From positions 186,001-250,000 of the forward strand of contig NZ_KQ758620.1 in assembly GCF_001457035.1 (NCBI RefSeq): 64,000 nt of DNA, read 5' to 3'. The notes below the pieces were generated by a model. The model saw nothing but the letters and a program-made list of their open reading frames with translations. It did not search any database and was not told the origin of the DNA. This document shows positions 40,954 to 48,965 of this stretch, one piece after another (the first letter of the stretch is position 1; each line of letters starts with the position of its first letter). A program made the position numbers and the translations under genes. This DNA comes from Fictibacillus enclensis (GTDB taxonomy: Bacteria; Bacillota; Bacilli; Bacillales; Fictibacillaceae).

Positions 40954-41481
40954 TTACGTATATCTTAACTGAACTAATCCCGATTCAAAGGTTTCGCACG
41001 ATTCCAATGTCAGATTTTTTCCGTGGTCCATTTCCTGAAACAAACGAATACCGCTCCCAAGGAAAACCGGAATAATGGAGATCACATATTCATCAATGAG
41101 ATCATGTTCTCTCAATACCTTGACCGCTTCAGCGCCGCCATCAATAAAGATATTTTTCCCTTCCTCTTTCTTCAGTTGATCAATGAGTTCCCGAACATCC
41201 CCATTGTAGAAATCTACCTGGCCATCACTTCCACTTTTTGACCGGGACAGGACATAGCATTTTCTATCCTTGTGAGAAAATTCGATTCCAAAGGAAAGCA
41301 CGACATCATATGTCTTCCTTCCCATAATGACCGTATCCACGTTTTTTACAAATTCCGCATAGCCATAGTCCTCTCCCGGCTGTTCCACACTGGAAAGCCA
41401 GCTGAGATCATCATCTTTCCCCGCAATAAATCCATCGAGGCTCGTCGCAATATAGAGCACAACTTTTCTTTTTTGATCCAT
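40954..41481 (-). CDS. Dihydrofolate-reductase-like (RibD C-terminal domain) protein
   Basis: This 175-residue protein has VVLYIATSLDGFIAGKDDDL, VIMGRKTYDVVLSFG and the nucleotide loop IFIDGGAEAVKVLREHDLID, all typical of the RibD_C/YyaP group. NADPH-dependent reduction is likely; the substrate is unknown. The start at 41481 (MDQKRKVVL) follows AAAGGGGAAAAACTA. It is divergent from a WYL regulator that shares the operator-bearing spacer. Confidence 0.85.
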   Translation of the reverse strand: MDQKRKVVLYIATSLDGFIAGKDDDLSWLSSVEQPGEDYGYAEFVKNVDTVIMGRKTYDVVLSFGIEFSHKDRKCYVLSRSKSGSDGQVDFYNGDVRELIDQLKKEEGKNIFIDGGAEAVKVLREHDLIDEYVISIIPVFLGSGIRLFQEMDHGKNLTLESCETFESGLVQLRYT

Positions 41482-41533
41482 TAGTTTTTCCCCTTTCACT
41501 ATTTTTTGTTCCATCCGAGTATACTAATGAATA

Positions 41534-41550
41534 ATGACATCCTTTGTCAT
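41534..41550. promoter_or_regulatory. Shared operator ATGACA-N5-TGTCAT, copy 1
   Basis: ATGACATCCTTTGTCAT is a perfect 6-5-6 inverted repeat midway between the reductase and the WYL regulator. A copy differing in one base lies at 51253-51269 before an SDR gene. Confidence 0.65.
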
Positions 41551-41579
41551 ATTTATTATGAATGAAGAGAGGGTAAATA

Positions 41580-42545
41580 ATGCGCGCTGACCGGCTGATT
41601 TCCATACTCTTATTGCTGCAAAACAGGGCGAAAATGACCACAAAGGAACTGGCAAATGAACTTGAAGTCAATCCGCGGACGATCTCCCGTGACATGGATG
41701 CCCTGAGTTCTGCCGGCTTTCCGGTGATCGCCGATCGAGGAACCTCCGGCGGATGGCGGCTGCTTGAATCTTACAAGACCAATTTGACAGGGTTAAAAGC
41801 AGAAGAAATCAAAACGTTATTTCTCCTGCCTTCTCTCCACCTGATGAAGGACCTTGGAATTAGTGAAGACTGGCATGCGGCCCGAGAGAAACTGCTGGCT
41901 TCGCTTCCTGCCTCTTTTCATGGACAAGCCCAGGATGTCTGGGACCGGATCCATATCGATACAAATTCATGGAGGCAATCACCCGAGAAGGTTACCGCCT
42001 TTACCATTCTGCAAGAATCGCTTTGGCAGGACAAAAGGCTTCTCATCCAGTATGAACGGGTCGATGGTGAACAGCGGGAACGGATAGTTTCTCCTCTCGG
42101 TTTGGTTGCCAAAAGCAGCACATGGTATTTCATCGCAGGTGTCGGCGGGGATATTCGAACCTACCGTGCGTCCAGAATCTTGTCTGCCCAATTCACTGAT
42201 GAAACGTTTGAACGGCCGGCAGACTTTAGACTCGCCACATTTTGGGAACAATCATCACAGCAATTCATTCAGTCCCTGCCTACCTACGAGGTGGAAGCAG
42301 AGCTTTCTCCCTCGATCCTCTCCCGGATCAAGTTTACCGGGCGCTTTGTGCAACAAATCCACCTGGAGGATTCACTTCCAAATGGATGGATTCCCGCTTC
42401 GTTTTGCTTTGATACCGAAGAAGAAGCTGCTCAATATAGTTTGGGATTTGGCAACCAAATCAGAATTGTATCGCCAATGCGTCTAAAAGAGATCGTTTAT
42501 TCGAGGGCAAAATCTTTGATCGAAATGCTGGAAAATGACCAATAA
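41580..42545 (+). CDS. YafY-type WYL-domain transcriptional regulator
   Basis: This protein of 321 residues has an N-terminal HTH (RADRLISILLLLQNRAKMTT, KELANELEVNPRTISRDMD), a middle WYL domain with GLVAKSSTWYFIAGVG and TYRASRILS, and a C-terminal WCX-like region. WYL domains bind small ligands or nucleic acid. The operator repeated at 41534 and 51253 makes it the likely controller of its divergent neighbour and of the SDR gene at 50298. GAGAGGGTAAATA precedes the ATG. Confidence 0.88.
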   Translation: MRADRLISILLLLQNRAKMTTKELANELEVNPRTISRDMDALSSAGFPVIADRGTSGGWRLLESYKTNLTGLKAEEIKTLFLLPSLHLMKDLGISEDWHAAREKLLASLPASFHGQAQDVWDRIHIDTNSWRQSPEKVTAFTILQESLWQDKRLLIQYERVDGEQRERIVSPLGLVAKSSTWYFIAGVGGDIRTYRASRILSAQFTDETFERPADFRLATFWEQSSQQFIQSLPTYEVEAELSPSILSRIKFTGRFVQQIHLEDSLPNGWIPASFCFDTEEEAAQYSLGFGNQIRIVSPMRLKEIVYSRAKSLIEMLENDQ

Positions 42546-42551
42546 ACCAAA

Positions 42552-42581
42552 AACCCGCCTGAAATTCATTCCAGACGGGTT
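42552..42581 (+). terminator. Terminator of the WYL regulator
   Basis: AACCCGCCTG pairs with CAGACGGGTT with one mismatch; TCTGTTCT follows. Confidence 0.7.
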
Positions 42582-42716
42582 CTGTTCTATTCCACTGTGA
42601 CAGAGGCTGCAAGTTATTCCACATCTACTTCTGTTATTTTTATAAATACATAAAGGTTTTCAATCGCTTTTGTGGAAAGGGATACTGACTAATTGACAGA
42701 AAGTGAGTGACCACAG

Positions 42717-43214
42717 ATGACAGAAAAAACGGCCGTACAGGATGTGTATCCCGATGATTATTCGTGGTGTTATGGATGCGGAAAACTAAATGATAAGGGC
42801 CATCAATTGAAAACAAGATGGCATGGGGATAAGACCGAGACGATCTATACACCACAGCCGGAACATACCGCTGTTCCCGGGTTTGTCTATGGAGGACTGA
42901 TTGCTTCATTAATTGATTGCCATGGAACAGGATCTGCCTCGCTTGGATTGCACCGGAAAAATGGGCATGAACCTGGTGATGGCCATGAACCGCCGCGGTT
43001 TGTGACAGCCTCGCTGAATGTGGACTTTATGAAACCTACCCCTCATGGCACACCTTTAAAAGCTGTGGGGACACTTGAAGAAGTTCATCCGAAAAAGTGG
43101 AAAGTACATACTGAGGTATTTGCCGGTGAGACTCTTTGTGTAAAAGGAGAAGTGACGGCAGTCGTGATGCCCGATTCCTTCCTGAAACAAACAAAAACCA
43201 CCAACCCTTCATAG
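42717..43214 (+). CDS. PaaI-type hotdog-fold thioesterase
   Basis: This protein has 165 residues. The N-terminal WCYGCGKLNDKG, GFVYGGLIASLIDCHGTGSA (helix of the hotdog fold) and TASLNVDFMKPTP fit PaaI family acyl-CoA thioesterases. The substrate is unknown. The ribosome site AAGTGAG is weak. The stop codon lies in the loop of the following terminator. Confidence 0.83.
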   Translation: MTEKTAVQDVYPDDYSWCYGCGKLNDKGHQLKTRWHGDKTETIYTPQPEHTAVPGFVYGGLIASLIDCHGTGSASLGLHRKNGHEPGDGHEPPRFVTASLNVDFMKPTPHGTPLKAVGTLEEVHPKKWKVHTEVFAGETLCVKGEVTAVVMPDSFLKQTKTTNPS

Positions 43215-43227
43215 GGGTGGTGGTTTT
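43194..43227. terminator. Terminator overlapping the thioesterase stop
   Basis: AAAACCACCAACCC pairs with GGGGTGGTGGTTTT around TTCATA. It can serve the convergent DUF2653 gene as well. Confidence 0.85.
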
Positions 43228-43229
43228 AT

Positions 43230-43526
43230 TTATCGGGCCCTGACGTTGGCAACAATGCCTTCCTCGTCGTCCAGCACTAATTCCAGACCAGCGGAAATCG
43301 GATCAATATTCATCTGTGTATCCAGATAAAAACGAAGTGCTTCAATAATGTTCGCTTCGATCAGCACTTGTTTTCTGCCTCCAACGTAAGCTTCAGCCGA
43401 AAACCCATAATCATCATCAAAGAGCAGTTCTACCTCAACGTCTTCTGGAGCTACTTCCTTTTTATTGGCAAGATGCAGACAAAGGGCGTTGATAATGTCC
43501 TGCTCTGAGAGCATTATCGTTTCCAT
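43230..43526 (-). CDS. DUF2653 family protein (YxcD-like)
   Basis: This acidic protein has 98 residues: MLSEQDIINALCLHLANKKE, EVELLFDDDYGFSAEAYVGG and a near-repeat of the same theme in GLELVLDDEEGIVANV. The family is found in Bacillus with no known role. GAGGAGTATGATCG precedes the ATG at 43526, which overlaps the end of the gene before it. Confidence 0.8.
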   Translation of the reverse strand: METIMLSEQDIINALCLHLANKKEVAPEDVEVELLFDDDYGFSAEAYVGGRKQVLIEANIIEALRFYLDTQMNIDPISAGLELVLDDEEGIVANVRAR

Positions 43527-43963
43527 CGATCATACTCCTCACGCTTGCGGCGGCTGTTTTTTATGTTTGAGAAGATACGAGTAATCAGAGAAATAATGAC
43601 CAGAATGGCGATCACGTTAATAAAGAGGCCAAGCAACGAACCAAGTCCGCCCATATTACCAAGCAATCCGCCAAACAGCATACCCGCAATACCACCGAAC
43701 ATCATGCCTTTTAAGAATCCGCCTTTTTGGGATTTTGCAGCTGTGCTTTTATTTTTGCTGAAAATGCTGTTTTGCTGTTTGTTTTGGGTACTTTTGTTTT
43801 GGAAAAATGAATTTCCGCTTCCTTTGTTCGAATTGAACGATTTAACCCCCGAGCGATAGCCTTTCGCACTTACAGTCTGGGCATGATCATGAAAAACAAT
43901 GTCTTTTACAGGCATAAATACAAACGTCATGACCAAGGTAGCCGCAATCATCTTTTTTAACAT
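43514..43963 (-). CDS. Membrane protein of unknown function with Tim44-like N-terminal layout
   Basis: This protein of 149 residues starts with a signal or membrane helix (1-22). A low-complexity Ser/Asn/Lys/Gln segment (about 35-80), a Gly-rich stretch MFGGIAGMLFGGLLGNMGG, a second helix (about 110-128) and a basic end NSRRKREEYDRWKR follow. The Gly-rich hinge recalls the first half of Tim44-like proteins, but the Tim44 domain itself is missing. It overlaps the DUF2653 gene by 13 bp, forming a two-gene operon. Confidence 0.65.
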   Translation of the reverse strand: MLKKMIAATLVMTFVFMPVKDIVFHDHAQTVSAKGYRSGVKSFNSNKGSGNSFFQNKSTQNKQQNSIFSKNKSTAAKSQKGGFLKGMMFGGIAGMLFGGLLGNMGGLGSLLGLFINVIAILVIISLITRIFSNIKNSRRKREEYDRWKR

Positions 43964-44184
43964 GTTCTATATTCCCTCTTCCATTTTATAGTCTAAAAAA
44001 CTTGTCCTCTATCATATACGGTAAGGATAACAAAAAGTTTCATTTTAATCCAAAATTTTAAAATTTCTTTTCGAGACAAATCACCGAATAACGAAGGATA
44101 CCTTGTCATTTAATGGTTCCATGGTATGTCCTCCATTCTAAAATGTGATCCATTTAACTATACTATCTAGAAGAGGGTTTTTTC

Positions 44185-44283
44185 ATGGTTAACCCCTTAA
44201 CTTTGGGATTTTTTTCAAGTATTTTTAGTCCGGTTTATTTTTTTAATCAACGGATTATGTATAATGGGGTTGAGTCCAACTAA
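44185..44283 (+). CDS. Possible 32-residue hydrophobic small protein
   Basis: MVNPLTLGFFSSIFSPVYFF and a short polar end, 32 residues. AGAGGG lies 7 bases before the ATG. It ends 31 bp before the next gene and could be its leader or partner; a TATAAT lies inside its 3' part (44260-44265), so the next gene may instead have its own promoter there. No family is recognised. Confidence 0.35.
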   Translation: MVNPLTLGFFSSIFSPVYFFNQRIMYNGVESN

Positions 44284-44314
44284 CAACGATATTCTGACAA
44301 CGGGAGAGTTTTTA

Positions 44315-44851
44315 ATGATTGAAGTTGATGACGCCGGAAACGGGTGTCCGATTCTGGGAGAAGTATTTGCGGCAAGACGGATGGAAACAGGAGAGCATGC
44401 AGCCGTTTATATCCCGCTTCCACAGGAAACGGCAGACAGAACATCCAAAGAAGAGCACATCATGTCTCTTTTGGAAAAATTAAACGTGCGAAAGGATGAA
44501 AAGCTTCTCCTGTGCCGTGGAAATACACTGAATGGATTCAGCCACTTTCTGGAGAATCGAGGGTACCACGTTGAACGGGGAAAAATCTCCGAAGAAACCG
44601 ATCAAATCGCTGAAGCCTTTTTCATGGAGTGCCTGTATGAAATCGGCTTTCCAAGGGACCTGTCCCTGTCTGACAGAGCCTACTATGAATTTTATCAAAT
44701 GGTGAAAATCTGGTACATCTGTTTTTATAACGGCAAACTAAACCTGTTTAAATCCGATCGAAAAGGCAATGTGAAACGGCGTGGATTTATGCATAACCCC
44801 GTTTACCATTATCCTCAGGTACTCGGTATGCTGTTTTATCACGACCAATAA
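44315..44851 (+). CDS. Conserved hypothetical protein
   Basis: This protein is 178 residues long from the ATG at 44315, which has GGGAGAG 6 bases upstream; the frame is open to 44264. I recognise no domain. Visible are a mixed alpha/beta N-terminal half (NGCPILGEVFAARRMETGEH, KLLLCRGNTLNGFSHFLENR) and an aromatic C-terminal half (YYEFYQMVKIWYICFYNGK, NPVYHYPQVLGMLFY). No signal peptide or membrane helix. It may be a nucleotide-independent cytosolic protein; nothing in the neighbourhood suggests a pathway. Confidence 0.7.
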   Translation: MIEVDDAGNGCPILGEVFAARRMETGEHAAVYIPLPQETADRTSKEEHIMSLLEKLNVRKDEKLLLCRGNTLNGFSHFLENRGYHVERGKISEETDQIAEAFFMECLYEIGFPRDLSLSDRAYYEFYQMVKIWYICFYNGKLNLFKSDRKGNVKRRGFMHNPVYHYPQVLGMLFYHDQ

Positions 44852-44885
44852 AAAGAGACACGTTTAAAACTAATCGTGTCTCTTT
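44852..44885. terminator. Terminator between convergent genes
   Basis: AAAGAGACACG and CGTGTCTCTTT pair perfectly over 11 bp, starting one base after the upstream stop. Confidence 0.88.
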
Positions 44886-44901
44886 GTTATTCATTATTCA
44901 A

Positions 44902-45462
44902 TTACTGCTTTACAAGCCGAACATCCTCATCAGTCATAAAATAATCATGGTATCTCATCAGCTTGTCCTTGAGATCATCTGAAACACGCTCGGCATTGTA
45001 GGCACATACCGAAATGACCTTTATATCTTTGAGCATTTGATCCACTTCGATTTCAAATTTTTCAAGCGTCTCTTCAAACTCCTCCTGCGAGCCCCATTCC
45101 ACATGACCCCATGTCCGGACAGAATTATCCTTTTCGATTAAAGGGGTTACAATATCAGAGAACTTGGATAAAATTGTTTCCGGATAAAAGTTGCCATTCC
45201 AGAAGTAAAAATCAAAGTTATTAATGAAATGCACGCTCTCTATCTGCTTTGGTGTTAAAGTTTTTTCCAATTCCTTTTGAATCATTGGAAAAATGCGTTC
45301 GTTTTCCAGAAACAGTATGTACTCCCCCTGCTCAATACCCGCCATAATGTAGGACACTGCGTTTTGAATATAATCCTCCACTTTATCAGAATAATAAAAG
45401 ACATGAATGCCTTGACCTTGCATGGATTCCTGTTGAGTGAACTGCGTAAGGCTTTTGTTCAA
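44902..45462 (-). CDS. MEDS-domain sensory protein (DcmR-like)
   Basis: This protein of 186 residues starts at TTG 45462 behind AAGGGGATACAAAA. GIHVFYYSDKVEDYIQNAVS, YIMAGIEQGEYILFLENERI and VRTWGHVEWGSQEEFEE match the MEDS domain found in DcmR and in Bacillus proteins next to sporulation or stress regulators. No output domain is attached, so it may act by protein contact. Confidence 0.82.
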   Translation of the reverse strand: MNKSLTQFTQQESMQGQGIHVFYYSDKVEDYIQNAVSYIMAGIEQGEYILFLENERIFPMIQKELEKTLTPKQIESVHFINNFDFYFWNGNFYPETILSKFSDIVTPLIEKDNSVRTWGHVEWGSQEEFEETLEKFEIEVDQMLKDIKVISVCAYNAERVSDDLKDKLMRYHDYFMTDEDVRLVKQ

Positions 45463-45543
45463 TTTTGTATCCCCTTCCGCCTGACGTAAATGTTAATATG
45501 TTAATTCTTCAAAAATGAAAAATATCCTTTATTTTAATAAGAA

Positions 45544-45572
45544 AACAGGAACCGATCGATCAGGCTCCTGTT
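45544..45572 (-). terminator. Terminator of the lysine permease
   Basis: On the minus strand AACAGGAGCC pairs with GGTTCCTGTT, then TTTCTT. Confidence 0.82.
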
Positions 45573-45578
45573 GTTATC

Positions 45579-47030
45579 TTATTCAAAATCGCATTCTTTA
45601 AGAGGTACAACTTTTGTTTTGTGCTTGAACTTATAACCAAGCCATACGGCCAAGAAAACGGGTATACCAATATAGGAAACGAGCGCACCTTGCCAATCGA
45701 TCGTATCGCCGGTAAAAGCGGAATAATTTTGTCCGAGAATAACGACGAAACAAAGCAGGAAGGCGAATATCGGGCCAATCGGGAACCATTTTGCCCGGTA
45801 CGGAAGATCACGCAAATCCCTTCCTTGTGCCACATAGGCTTTTCGGAAGCGGTAATGGCTGATCGCAATTCCAAGCCAGGCTATAAAGCCCGACATCCCA
45901 GAGGCGTTCAACAGCCATGTATAAATGGCTCCGTCACCAAATAAGGAAGCAAGAAATGCTACTGCTCCAACTGCAGCCGTCACGATCAGCGCAGGAACAG
46001 GAACACCCCGAGAATCCAGCTTTGCCAGAAACTTGGGAGCTTTTCCGTCACGTGCCAGGTCCCACAGCATACGGGTCGATGCGTACATACCAGAGTTACC
46101 TGCAGAAAGGACAGCGGTTAAAATGATCGCATTCATGACAGATGCGGCAAAGGCGATTCCCGCTTTATCAAATACCAGGGTAAACGGACTCACGGTGATT
46201 TCACTTCTTGCCAGCCTGCTGTCCGTATAAGGAATGATTAAGCTGATCACTAGAATCGCAAGAATATAGAACAAAAGAATGCGCCAGAACACACTCTTGA
46301 CTGCTTTTGGAATGTTCTTCTTCGGATCTTCAGTCTCCCCTGCTGCCACACCAAGCAACTCCGTTCCCTGAAAGGAAAAACCTGCTGCCATAAAGACGCC
46401 GAGCGTAGTAAAGAATCCGCCATTGAACGGGGCATCACCAATAGTAAAGTTTTTAAAGCCAATGGCTTCTCCGCCGAGAATTCCAAAAATCATAAGCGTA
46501 CCGAGAATTAAAAAGATAATAACCGTAACCACTTTAATAAGTGAAAACCAGTATTCTGACTCTCCAAACCCTTTAACGGATAAGTAGTTCAATAAGAACA
46601 TAATTGCTAAAAACAACGCACTCCAAATATAGGAAGGCGTATCAGGAAACCAGAACTTCATGATGAGCGTAACCGCTGCAAGCTCTGCCGCAATGGTGAT
46701 CGCCCAGTTGTACCAATAATTCCAGCCCAGGGCAAATCCCACGGAAGGATCCACAAATTTTGTGGCGTAGGTACTGAACGATCCTGCCACTGGCATGTAA
46801 GATGCCATTTCCGCCAGGCTTGTCATCAAAAAGAAAACCATGATGCCAATGACTACGAAGGATAAAAGCGTGCCCCCGGGTCCGGCCGTATGGATTGAGC
46901 CTCCACTCGCCAAAAACAGGCCGGTTCCGATGGTTCCACCCAGCGAGATCATCGTTAAGTGGCGGGACTTCAGTTTACGCTGTAGTTCTCCTGAAGCCGC
47001 TGGTGTTGAATTCTTTGCTGTGTTTTGCAT
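45579..47030 (-). CDS. lysP: Lysine-specific amino acid permease (APC family)
   Basis: This transporter of 483 residues has 12 helices. RHLTMISLGGTIGTGLFLAS is the amino-acid transporter signature in helix 1; GFSFQGTELLGVAAGETEDP and NSGMYASTRMLWDLARDG are blocks shared with LysP. A lysine riboswitch in its leader makes lysine the substrate with good confidence. Lysine should shut down its expression. Translation starts directly after a second hairpin that hides the ribosome site. Confidence 0.9.
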   Translation of the reverse strand: MQNTAKNSTPAASGELQRKLKSRHLTMISLGGTIGTGLFLASGGSIHTAGPGGTLLSFVVIGIMVFFLMTSLAEMASYMPVAGSFSTYATKFVDPSVGFALGWNYWYNWAITIAAELAAVTLIMKFWFPDTPSYIWSALFLAIMFLLNYLSVKGFGESEYWFSLIKVVTVIIFLILGTLMIFGILGGEAIGFKNFTIGDAPFNGGFFTTLGVFMAAGFSFQGTELLGVAAGETEDPKKNIPKAVKSVFWRILLFYILAILVISLIIPYTDSRLARSEITVSPFTLVFDKAGIAFAASVMNAIILTAVLSAGNSGMYASTRMLWDLARDGKAPKFLAKLDSRGVPVPALIVTAAVGAVAFLASLFGDGAIYTWLLNASGMSGFIAWLGIAISHYRFRKAYVAQGRDLRDLPYRAKWFPIGPIFAFLLCFVVILGQNYSAFTGDTIDWQGALVSYIGIPVFLAVWLGYKFKHKTKVVPLKECDFE

Positions 47031-47037
47031 AAAAAAA

Positions 47038-47061
47038 ACTCCTTTTCATTTTGGAAGGAGT
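47038..47061 (-). promoter_or_regulatory. Hairpin hiding the lysP ribosome binding site
   Basis: On the minus strand ACTCCTT pairs with AAGGAGT around CCAAAATGAA, followed by a T run and the ATG eight bases later. AAGGAG in the right arm is the only ribosome site. The shape also resembles a second terminator. Confidence 0.65.
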
Positions 47062-47075
47062 GGGAAATAAAAAAA

Positions 47076-47099
47076 GCCGCCAAAACGCAGTTTGACGGC
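47076..47099 (-). terminator. Terminator of the lysine riboswitch
   Basis: On the minus strand GCCGTCAAA pairs with TTTTGGCGGC, followed by TTTTTTT. It is the expression platform of the riboswitch. Confidence 0.88.
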
Positions 47100-47119
47100 A
47101 GTTCTATTCTACCCGCATC

Positions 47120-47328
47120 ATGCCTTCCGTAAGATAGCGCATCCCACTCACCGGTAATGTGAGCGTGACAGTGCTGTTCCTTTTCGAAAACAGCCCCAAT
47201 TCATATTTCCAGAGATAAACATGAATTTCGGCAGCTTTTCCTTTCACACGGAGTCTATGATGTCTTTCTGCATCTCGTACGTCCTACTAATAAAAGCCGC
47301 GACCTCTACCTCATCGGATTGATGAGGA
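47120..47328 (-). promoter_or_regulatory. Lysine riboswitch (L box)
   Basis: The minus strand reads GATGAGGTAGAGGTCGCG, TTAGTAGG, AAGGAAAAGCTGCCGAAATT, GGGGCTG...AACAGC, a GTGAG/CTCAC arm, GTGAGTGGG and CGCTATCTTACGGAAG in order, the conserved elements of the lysine aptamer. CCTCATC/GATGAGG just before the aptamer (47309-47327) may form a competing helix. It lies 90 bp before lysP with a terminator between. Confidence 0.9.
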
Positions 47329-47363
47329 TTTTTGAAATATCCAGTTAGTTGACGCTAGTTGCT

Positions 47364-47392
47364 ATTATAAAACACGAACATTAACTGTTCAA
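47364..47392 (-). promoter_or_regulatory. SigA promoter of the lysP leader
   Basis: On the minus strand TTGAAC (47392-47387), 17 bases, TATAAT (47369-47364). Transcription would begin near 47357, about 30 bp before the aptamer. Confidence 0.78.
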
Positions 47393-47413
47393 CTGTTTTT
47401 TGTTTCCAAGCGA

Positions 47414-47710
47414 TTGAACCTTTTCTATAAACGCCTCGGCCGTAAAGCCCAAGAACTTATCTTTTCTATAAATGAGGCAAATCTTCTGACTGGGAACTGG
47501 GCCAAAACGTGGCTTTTATCCGGATTCAACCAAAAACGGGTAAGGGATCAGGACAAATTGGCCAAAATTGGTGGCTACGACCTAATCACCGGTCTTGTAT
47601 TAGTGGCCTGTGCCTTTATTGAAAATCTGCAGGCCACCGTTTTAATGCCTATCGTTCTCATTGGATTCATCATACTGCTTGGATATGTGAATACAAGAAT
47701 GGTTGAATAG
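47414..47710 (+). pseudogene. DUF3784 paralogue lacking its first membrane helix
   Basis: KTWLLSGFNQKRVRDQDKLA matches TWILSGFNEKRVRNKEKLAK of the sdp-locus protein at 35386 closely, and two helices follow as in that protein. The N-terminal part (NLFYKRLGRKAQELIFSINE) is not hydrophobic, so helix 1 is gone. There is no ribosome binding site at the TTG at 47414. It is read as a decaying or truncated copy; a functional two-helix protein is not excluded. Confidence 0.6.
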
Positions 47711-47789
47711 AACCTCGCCTGCTATAAAGGATTTACAGTGCTCTTGTCAAATAGATAAATGGAGAATCATGTGAAAGGAGCGATTGAAA

Positions 47790-48170
47790 TTGAATCGAGT
47801 TCTGTCCCCCGTCTCATGTAAAGTAAATAACGTATTTATTCACGTTACTGATTTAAAAAAAGCCGCAGAATGGTACAGCAGACTGCTTGGGCTCCCAACG
47901 CCGGAGCACGTCGAATCTCCGGTATACAATCTCCCGGTTACGGGCGAAACAGGCTTAACCCTGGATGACCACGCGTTTGACCCGGATTTTATTTTCAGCC
48001 CTTCAAAGCACCCGCTGTTTAATTTTTTGGTAACCGATGTAGATGAAGCTTACGAGTTCATGAAAGAAAACGATATTACCATTGTCAGAGAAACGGAACG
48101 CATCGGGGATGTTGCCTTTTTCAATTTTACAGATGAAGACGGCAATGTACTGATGATCTGCAACTGTTAA
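47790..48170 (+). CDS. VOC (glyoxalase/bleomycin resistance) family protein
   Basis: This protein of 126 residues starts at TTG 47790 with AAAGGAG 9 bases upstream. One VOC unit pair: NVFIHVTDLKKAAEWYSRLL with a metal-type His, and FNFTDEDGNVLMICNC at the end. No substrate can be given. It is 21 bp before the LOG gene and probably in one operon with it. Confidence 0.82.
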   Translation: MNRVLSPVSCKVNNVFIHVTDLKKAAEWYSRLLGLPTPEHVESPVYNLPVTGETGLTLDDHAFDPDFIFSPSKHPLFNFLVTDVDEAYEFMKENDITIVRETERIGDVAFFNFTDEDGNVLMICNC

Positions 48171-48191
48171 AACTAAAGGAGGAATTTCAAT

Positions 48192-48773
48192 ATGAACCAT
48201 ATCGCTGTATTTTGTGGATCCAGGAGCGGCAAATCAGAAGTATACGTAAAGGAAGCCGCAAGACTAGGAAAAGAACTCGCTGAACGCGGCATTAGCCTCG
48301 TTTATGGCGGATCAAGTGCAGGCGTGATGGGAGCGGTCGCTGACGCTGTTATGAAGAACGGCGGCAAGGTCACAGGCATCATGCCGGAATTTCTTAAAAA
48401 ACGTGAAATTGCCCACAAAAACTTGACCCAATTGGTTGTGGTGGATTCCATGCATGAACGTAAGGCAAAAATGTCCGAATTGGCCGATGGCTTTATGGTT
48501 CTTCCAGGCGGGGCCGGAACACTTGAGGAATTTTTTGAGATTTTTACATGGGCCCAACTGGGACTGCATCAAAAGCCGGTCGGTTTACTTAACACCAACG
48601 GCTATTATGACCCGCTCCTTTCGCTGTTTAACCATATGGCCAGTGAAAATTTCATGGAGGAGAAGCATCATAAAATGGTGCTTTCATCGGCTGAACCCAA
48701 GGATCTTCTCGATCAATTCAGCTCCTACTCCCCGCCTGGCATTAAAAGCTACCTGACGGAGAATCGTACATAA
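48192..48773 (+). CDS. LOG family phosphoribohydrolase
   Basis: This protein of 193 residues has PGGAGTLEEFFEIFTWAQLG, the PGGxGTxxE catalytic motif, and GSRSGKSEVYVKEAARLGKE and YGGSSAGVMGAVADAVMKNG for the Rossmann-like nucleotide site. Such enzymes release the base from N6-modified or plain nucleoside monophosphates. B. subtilis YvdD is a similar protein. AAAGGAGGAATTTCAAT precedes the ATG. Confidence 0.9.
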   Translation: MNHIAVFCGSRSGKSEVYVKEAARLGKELAERGISLVYGGSSAGVMGAVADAVMKNGGKVTGIMPEFLKKREIAHKNLTQLVVVDSMHERKAKMSELADGFMVLPGGAGTLEEFFEIFTWAQLGLHQKPVGLLNTNGYYDPLLSLFNHMASENFMEEKHHKMVLSSAEPKDLLDQFSSYSPPGIKSYLTENRT

Positions 48774-48783
48774 ATTAGTTTTG

Positions 48784-48813
48784 AAGAGGCTGGCATGTCC
48801 GGCCTCTTTTTGG
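48784..48813 (+). terminator. Terminator of the VOC-LOG operon
   Basis: AAGAGGCTGG pairs with CCGGCCTCTT with one mismatch, then TTTT. Confidence 0.85.
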
Positions 48814-48937
48814 ATTACGGTTTTATGAAAATGACGTGATATGCAACTATTTCGTGTCGAACCGCGATTAAATTTGCCAATACCGCAAGTAACAAACTCA
48901 ATCTCCCCTAACGACACCTGTAAATAAAGTAAAAAGA

Positions 48938-48956
48938 CAGCTGATCGGATCAGCTG
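48938..48956 (-). terminator. Terminator of the EamA gene
   Basis: CAGCTGATC and GATCAGCTG pair perfectly around one G; TCTTTTTACTTT follows on the minus strand. Confidence 0.82.
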
Positions 48957-48965
48957 CCCCTATTT

